Shown here: positions 59,094-64,000 of the stretch, piece by piece | Layout: each line of letters starts with the position of its first letter | Numbering within the stretch: position 1 is the first letter of the stretch | NCBI RefSeq assembly: GCF_964656455.1 | Contig: NC_135713.1 | Span: 192,876,187 to 192,940,186 of the forward strand | DNA from: Halichoerus grypus | Taxonomy: Eukaryota; Chordata; Mammalia; Carnivora; Phocidae | Direction of reading: 5' to 3' | Length of the DNA: 64,000 nt | The notes under the pieces: generated by a model | What the model saw: only the letters and a program-made list of their open reading frames with translations | Told to the model about the DNA's origin: nothing | Databases searched by the model: none | Program-made: the position numbers and the translations under genes

Positions 59094-60730
59094 TTACTTG
59101 TGCTGAGGCTGGCTGGCTTCTGTTGGTGGCCTACCGGCCGTGGTCCAAGACATCTTCACACGACTGTTGCCCTGGGCCCGTATCGGGTCTGTGGGAGACA
59201 CATGGGCATTCTTTGCCCAAGCAAACTTGGGGTGTGTAGACTGACCGCATGGGTTGCTGCCACACCCCTTCACTCTGCCCCTAAAGCAGGGCCAGCCCAT
59301 CTCTCCTGGTTTTCCCAGGTGGGATTCTGACAGTAGTCTCGGCCATGTCGCTATCCACAGGGGACACACACCGAGTGTCTCCGAGTGGTGCCTTGAAACT
59401 CTTCCAATGGGACTGAGATGAGAGGTGGCCACGTAGCTGTCCTCCACACTCCAAGCCCCCCTCTCCACCCTCTACATCCTCAACGAGGTAGGGAGGTTTC
59501 AGAATTGGGGGACTTCTTTCCAGCTATCATCTTGGACAACGTGTACCCTAGTTTAGTCCTTGCTTTGGCGTGTCACAGTTGCTGTATCTTGGTGCACTGA
59601 TGAAACTTCTCCTTTGAGGTCCATTTGGGGGTGCAGTATGGCCACCCCACTGCAGGAATCCCTGCCTTGCTGGGGTGGGAGCCCCTGCTTCTGGGGGCTT
59701 CAGGGATAGAGAGAGGCCATGTAGTAACCTGATAGCCCACCCACAGTCATACACCTGCCCTGCCCCCTTTGGCTTCTCTGAGCACCCCCCCTTGCTGGGA
59801 ACTGGGGAGGAGGCATCGGAGTTATCAGCAGCCTTCGATTTCTGACACGTGCCAGGGCCAAGATATTCAACCCTGCACTGGCCTGTGAGTGCGGTGACTT
59901 CCCAGCACTCTAGCAATGGTGACATCCCCACGTGTCCCCTCCTGTTCTCGGTCTCCAGGACTCTGTGCCACTCAGCTGGACTTGCTGTCACTCCAAGCCT
60001 TTCTACCACAGCCTCGTCAGAAACTCAGACCAAATCTGTGCTTGGAGCTGCGTCTCTTGGACAGTTGGCTGTTGTCAAATGACACGGACCTATCACCATT
60101 GGACCTCGCGGGTGGCACAGTGTCAGCTGGTGGGGGCCCAGAGGGTGGTCATGTTTATGATCCGGCCAATGGGGAGCCCGCTGCCGGCCCCCTCTTACCC
60201 TCACTGCAGCTGTTCTGGGACAGCGCACAGGCTAGGTGTTTATAAGGCCACTGTGCAGCTGTCCAGCGACCCCGAGAATCTTTCTTTTCCCTCATCCACG
60301 CTCTCCATGGGGGGCCCGTGCTGGTCACTTGGCATTTCTGTTGTAGGTGTAAAATCTCAAACATCGCAGGACTGGGAGAAAAGACTGGTGGCCCAGCCAG
60401 CGACTTGTAGGCATTTCTTCGGGGTGGTGGCTTCTCTGTCACTGTCCATCGGGGCAAGATGGTTCTTCTGGGGTCATGAGACAAGCGTGCATCAACGAGT
60501 GGCCAACTTGCTTTATAGACTCTTTCTTCTGGACAGCTGTATCCATTGTCCGGAGCAATGTCCTGGTTCTTCATGGTGCAGAAATTGGCGTTGCAGTAAA
60601 GCTTACTGATTTCGGTGCTGTTGAAGATGTGGTCTTCTTCATTTGGGGTGACCTGTGGCTCCCTGAGCAGGAGCCCAAGACGCCCTAGAAGTTGATCACT
60701 GGCACCGCTGCCTTCCCTCTAACCAGGTGA
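59094..60730 (-). other. Unexplained antisense open-frame block
   Basis: On the minus strand, open stretches of about 124 codons (59094-59468), 153 codons (59548-60009) and about 190 codons without a stop (60155-60720, with an ATG at 60574) follow one another. The last has codon-like third-position bias toward C and G in 60440-60700 and reads ...EISKLYCNANFCTMKNQD... there. CpG is commoner than in nearby intron. I do not recognise the protein. It could be a decayed retrocopy, an antisense exon or chance. No poly-A remnant or target-site duplication was seen, which weakens the retrocopy idea. Confidence 0.2.
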
Positions 60731-60794
60731 CACCTACTCCTAGCACGTGGTTAGAGGGGTTTGCCCAGTAGTTTGGAGACAAGAAACCGAACAG

Positions 60795-60990
60795 CTTTGA
60801 AGCACCTCCCATACTCCCGGCACTTAGCTAAACACATTCACACAAATTCTCATATTAACCATCACTACCGTTATACGAGACAAGCCAGCATCACCACCTG
60901 GGGGTCTAGATGAGCAAACAGGCTCAGAGAGGTTAAGTAAATGGTGGTGCCTGGTTGTGAACCCCAGCCTGACTCAACAGCCCTAGACAA
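60795..60990 (-). repeat. MIR element
   Basis: CTCCCGGCACTTAGCTAAAC, GATGAGCAAACAGGCTCAGA, and GGTTGTGAACCCCAGCCTGA. Confidence 0.8.
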
Positions 60991-61418
60991 CTAGTGTCTC
61001 CTTGTACCCTTGGTGCCCCCAGAGCCCTGGCTGGGGCCGGGAGTGCACCTGCCACTCAGACATGGTTCCAGTGTCAGAGGCTGAGCAGCAAACTGCCTCT
61101 CTGACCTCACCCATCCTGCGTGTCTTTGTTGAGTGGGGCGCTCTGGACCCTGGGCCCACTGTGGAGAAGGTCTTTCCTACAAGTTCATGGTCACGTGGAA
61201 GGTATGTGGGTGTGGTGGGGTTCACTTAGTAACCTGCTTTCATCCACATCCCCAGCAATAATATTTGCAAAGAGCCAGAGGAGCAGCCCCTTGGTACTCG
61301 TAAGATGTGCCTTTCCTGAATATTCTTGGAAAAATACTGGAAAATGCAAAGAGCTTTGTTTCTGGCAAACAGTAACTGTCTTTGCTTATATCTTCTTCAT
61401 TTGCTGACCATAAACCAG

Positions 61419-61484
61419 CTGAGGAAGCAGGCATTGGAGACACCCCCAACCTGGAAGACCAAGCTGCTGGACACGTGACTCAAG
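61419..61484 (+). CDS. MAPT: MAPT exon 4: tau residues 106-127
   Basis: This 66-nt exon encodes AEEAGIGDTPNLEDQAAGHV and then TQ, with the first codon split after exon 3 and one base (G) left for the next exon. It is constitutive in known tau isoforms and sits between the acidic inserts and the proline-rich region. Relative to human, Ser113 is Asn here and Glu117 is Gln; the preceding Thr111-Pro is kept. The acceptor (CTGACCATAAACCAG) has a broken pyrimidine tract, with the T-rich part about 15-30 nt upstream, and the donor CAAG then GTCAGT has C at +3. Confidence 0.98.
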
Positions 61485-62513
61485 GTCAGTGGGCTAGAAT
61501 TGCCAACCATGATCTGGGGGTTGGGAGGAGGGAGATGGAAACACTCAGAGGGGCTCTACCCTATAAAGAGAATTTGTACCTGGGCCCTAGTTCAGGGGAT
61601 TTCTAGGAGTTGGCTCTCATCGAGGTTGGGCTAATTGGATATAGAAAGAGCTCTAATCCCTTTTTTTCCCCTACTTCCTAAGCTGTTTAGTGGGGAGTCA
61701 TGAAAGAATGTCCCAACAGAAGCACAGAGATGCATGATAGGTGATTTCCTCTGCAGGCCGCTCTCTGGCCTGTCCCTGGAGCAGGATCTCAACCATATCC
61801 CCACCAAGCAAATTATTTTCAACTTTCTCCTGTGCAACCTTCAGACCTTATTTTGATACTCTTCTCAGGGACCCAAACTTCCGTGTTCAAGGAAACTAGC
61901 TTTCTGTAATCATTAAGCACAAGTGTTTTAAGAACTTAATTTTATAAATCCTAAAGATTCCTTATCTCAGGAAATGGAGACCTCTGATATAAATGGAGAC
62001 CTCTAGGTTCATTTTCTATCACTCAGTGCATCAATGAACTTGAGAGTCTACTGTATCATGTGGGGGTTTCTAGATTGCCAAAGAGCTAGGAAGACCCTGT
62101 TCTTTTCTCCAGAAAGTGATGTGGGATTTGTCCAACATTTAGTGCTGCCGCTGGGGCCAGCTGGCTTTAGGAGGACTCTGGGCCCAAAGAAGTGTATTGC
62201 TGAGGGTATTTTGAAGCTTAACTACATGTGAGAGGGGTCAGTGCCCCGTAGCCGGCTAACGTTCTCAACTCACATGGCATGGAGAGGTGTGTTTTCATTC
62301 TTAAGCTTACAAAGAGCTTCAAAAAGTATTAGAAGAGATAATCAATGTAAGGGGGAACCCCAGCCTGTGCATTACATAATGAGAACTGCACCTCCTGTTT
62401 CTTTTAGGTCATGGTTTTCGACTTAGGTAAAATTAGAGGGTTTTATAACCTCTGGAAATGATCATTTATTTCCATAGAAGGAAGTGGATTTGGGTTTTTT
62501 CCTACAAATTTTT

Positions 62514-62701
62514 TTGAAGATTTTATTTATTTATTTGACAGACAGAGAGAGCACAAGCAGGGAGAGCGGCAGGCAGAGGGAGAGGGAGAGGGAGAACCAG
62601 GTCCCCCGCTGAGCAGGGAGCCCGATGCGGGGCTCGATCCCAGGACTCTGGGATCATGATCTGAGCCGAAGACAGACACTTAACCAGCCCCCCAGGCGCC
62701 C
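62514..62701 (-). mobile_element. CanSINE
   Basis: Antisense copy; direct repeats TTTCCTACAAATTTTT and TTTCTACACATTTTT. A few bases are lost in the head (ACCAGCCCCCCAGGCGCCCC). Confidence 0.95.
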
Positions 62702-63924
62702 CTTTCTACACATTTTTACTGCAGGCTATGTCTTCATGCCCCTGTGACATATTCCATGCAATGAAAAGATCAGGCCAACATCTTTTGTGGGAACTTTATT
62801 TTTGTGCTCACTGAATTTTTCCATTTTTTCCATCAGTGGCCTAGAATCGTGTAGATATAAAGATGAACACCAGATTGACATTTGCCGTGGGAAGTGGGCA
62901 CCAAATATGTGAAAACATCGAGGTTTCTACCTCCACTCCCAAGACCAACACCTCATGCCTTGATGGGGATTGCTGGTCCACACTGACAAGGCCACTTTGC
63001 TCTGGTGAACCTATGCGAGGCTCGGACACACTCATGATCCACAAACACATCTTATTTCCCAAAGGCCTGTTGTCTGTTTTCAGATTTAGGAAAAGCTGTG
63101 TAACAAAAGCCCCGTTACTAGATCTTCTTGCAGTTTCTGCGGCAGAAGGCAAACCTCTGGCAGCCTGTGTTCATGAAGTTCCCCTAAGGTAGACGAGGAT
63201 GTTTCAGGATGGTGTGCAGTGAACTGAGTGTCAGGTGTGGGAAGGCCTTACCCATGTCCTGCTCACACCAGGGGTAGACCTTTCATCTGTGTCACGAGCA
63301 CCAGGCCTCCTGAGGACAATGTGAGGGGACCGTTTATCCCGAGTCCAGAGGCCTTCACACATGTCGCCCAGATATCGCTTCCCTTGGACTGCCCCCCCAC
63401 CCTCCCACCCCCAGATGATGGCCATGTTTATTACTTATGGAGCACTTCATAGTGTTCTAGGAACTGAGTAGACTCTTCTCCCAGCCTGGCTCCTTCCTCC
63501 AGAAGTATATGCATGATGTTAGGTTCAGTCAAACACGCACACACTGTACAATCAAATATTGGTGACTTTTTAAGGTGTGTTTACTATTTATGTTTGGGGC
63601 CTTTGTCTCTCTTTTCATGAGGGTCGTTTACGGTCTTACGGTATATCAGTATGGTCACATCCTGACCACGAGCAATTTCTAGGAAGCTCTGGGAGGAAAG
63701 CTTTTTCCAGAAGGCAGGGAGACCTGGCCTGTCAAGGAGGTGTAAAGACTAGCACCTACCGCACGCGGCCTCTGGTCTGTCAAGCTGGTTGGTTGATGAG
63801 GTGTCATGGTGTTGAGGCAACTGCTCAGATTGTCTCTTGTTCGGGCTGTTGGCCCCAGTAAGGTGCCCGTAGACCCTGCAGAAAGCAGAAAAGAGCGTAT
63901 CTTCCTGATACCAGTTCACCCATG

Positions 63925-64000
63925 CAAGATTCCTTTATTGATCATCGCTGGGGGGCAGGCACTGTGACTGATGCTAGGAACACGAAATGAGGGAGATGGT
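63925..64000 (-). repeat. Probable L2/MIR fragment, cut by window end
   Basis: GATTCCTTTATTGATCATCG then GGGGCAGGCACTGTGACTGA resembles an inverted L2 tail. Confidence 0.5.

Larger units (their letters stand above)
61485..64000 (+). other. MAPT: MAPT intron 4, 5' part
   Basis: The next exon (4A or 5) is not reached. Holds a CanSINE at 62514-62701 and an L2-like end at the right edge. 61500-62510 and 62720-63900 show nothing I recognise. Confidence 0.9.

Noticed and set aside
59932..60609. 225-codon plus-strand open frame in intron 3
   Set aside because: No recognisable domain, starts and ends in intron, and overlaps the antisense open frames; a plus-strand gene inside the tau transcript is not supported.
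61485..64000. Big-tau exon 4A
   Set aside because: No open frame here resembles the exon 4A peptide; it must lie to the right of the window.

Overview
This is a stretch of a mammalian nuclear genome covering the 5' part of one gene, MAPT (microtubule-associated protein tau), on the + strand. It holds the promoter CpG island, non-coding exon 0, and coding exons 1, 2, 3 and 4. It ends about 2.5 kb into the intron after exon 4. The exons were recognised from the tau protein sequence they encode, from exact GT/AG borders, and from lengths equal to those of known tau exons (87, 87 and 66 nt for exons 2, 3 and 4). All the introns lie in phase 1, so exons 2 and 3 can be skipped without a frameshift, giving the 0N/1N/2N tau N-termini.

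The host is a carnivoran. More than twenty copies of the tRNA-derived CanSINE family are scattered through the introns. Their sequence fits an arctoid caniform, with bear/panda or seal most likely. It does not fit dog (whose young SINEs have a different body) or cat. This assignment rests on remembered repeat consensus sequences, not on a search.

Layout: 1-1060 is upstream flank. About 1040-4600 is a long composite CpG island containing exon 0 (about 1178-1479). 1480-50671 is intron 0, 49 kb of non-coding DNA with SINEs, MIR, L2, old L1 pieces, two MLT1 LTRs, a MER20-like DNA element, several small local duplications, and an isolated second CpG island at about 43.19-43.58 kb. Coding exon 1 is at 50672-50830 (ATG at 50689), exon 2 at 54929-55015, exon 3 at 57475-57561 and exon 4 at 61419-61484. 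Together they encode the first 127 residues of tau plus one base. The 12 kb around the coding exons (50.5-62.5 kb) has no CanSINE at all.

The window contains no bacterial-type genes, CRISPR arrays, functional tRNA or rRNA genes, or any other confidently identifiable gene, and I found no new biological system. The points most worth following up are: the intronic CpG island with CTCF-like and AP-1 motifs; lineage changes in the tau N-terminus (a three-residue insertion and altered residues in the phosphatase-activating segment); two pairs of small local duplications in intron 0; an unexplained run of antisense open frames in intron 3; and a young SINE with a perfect target-site duplication just upstream of coding exon 1.
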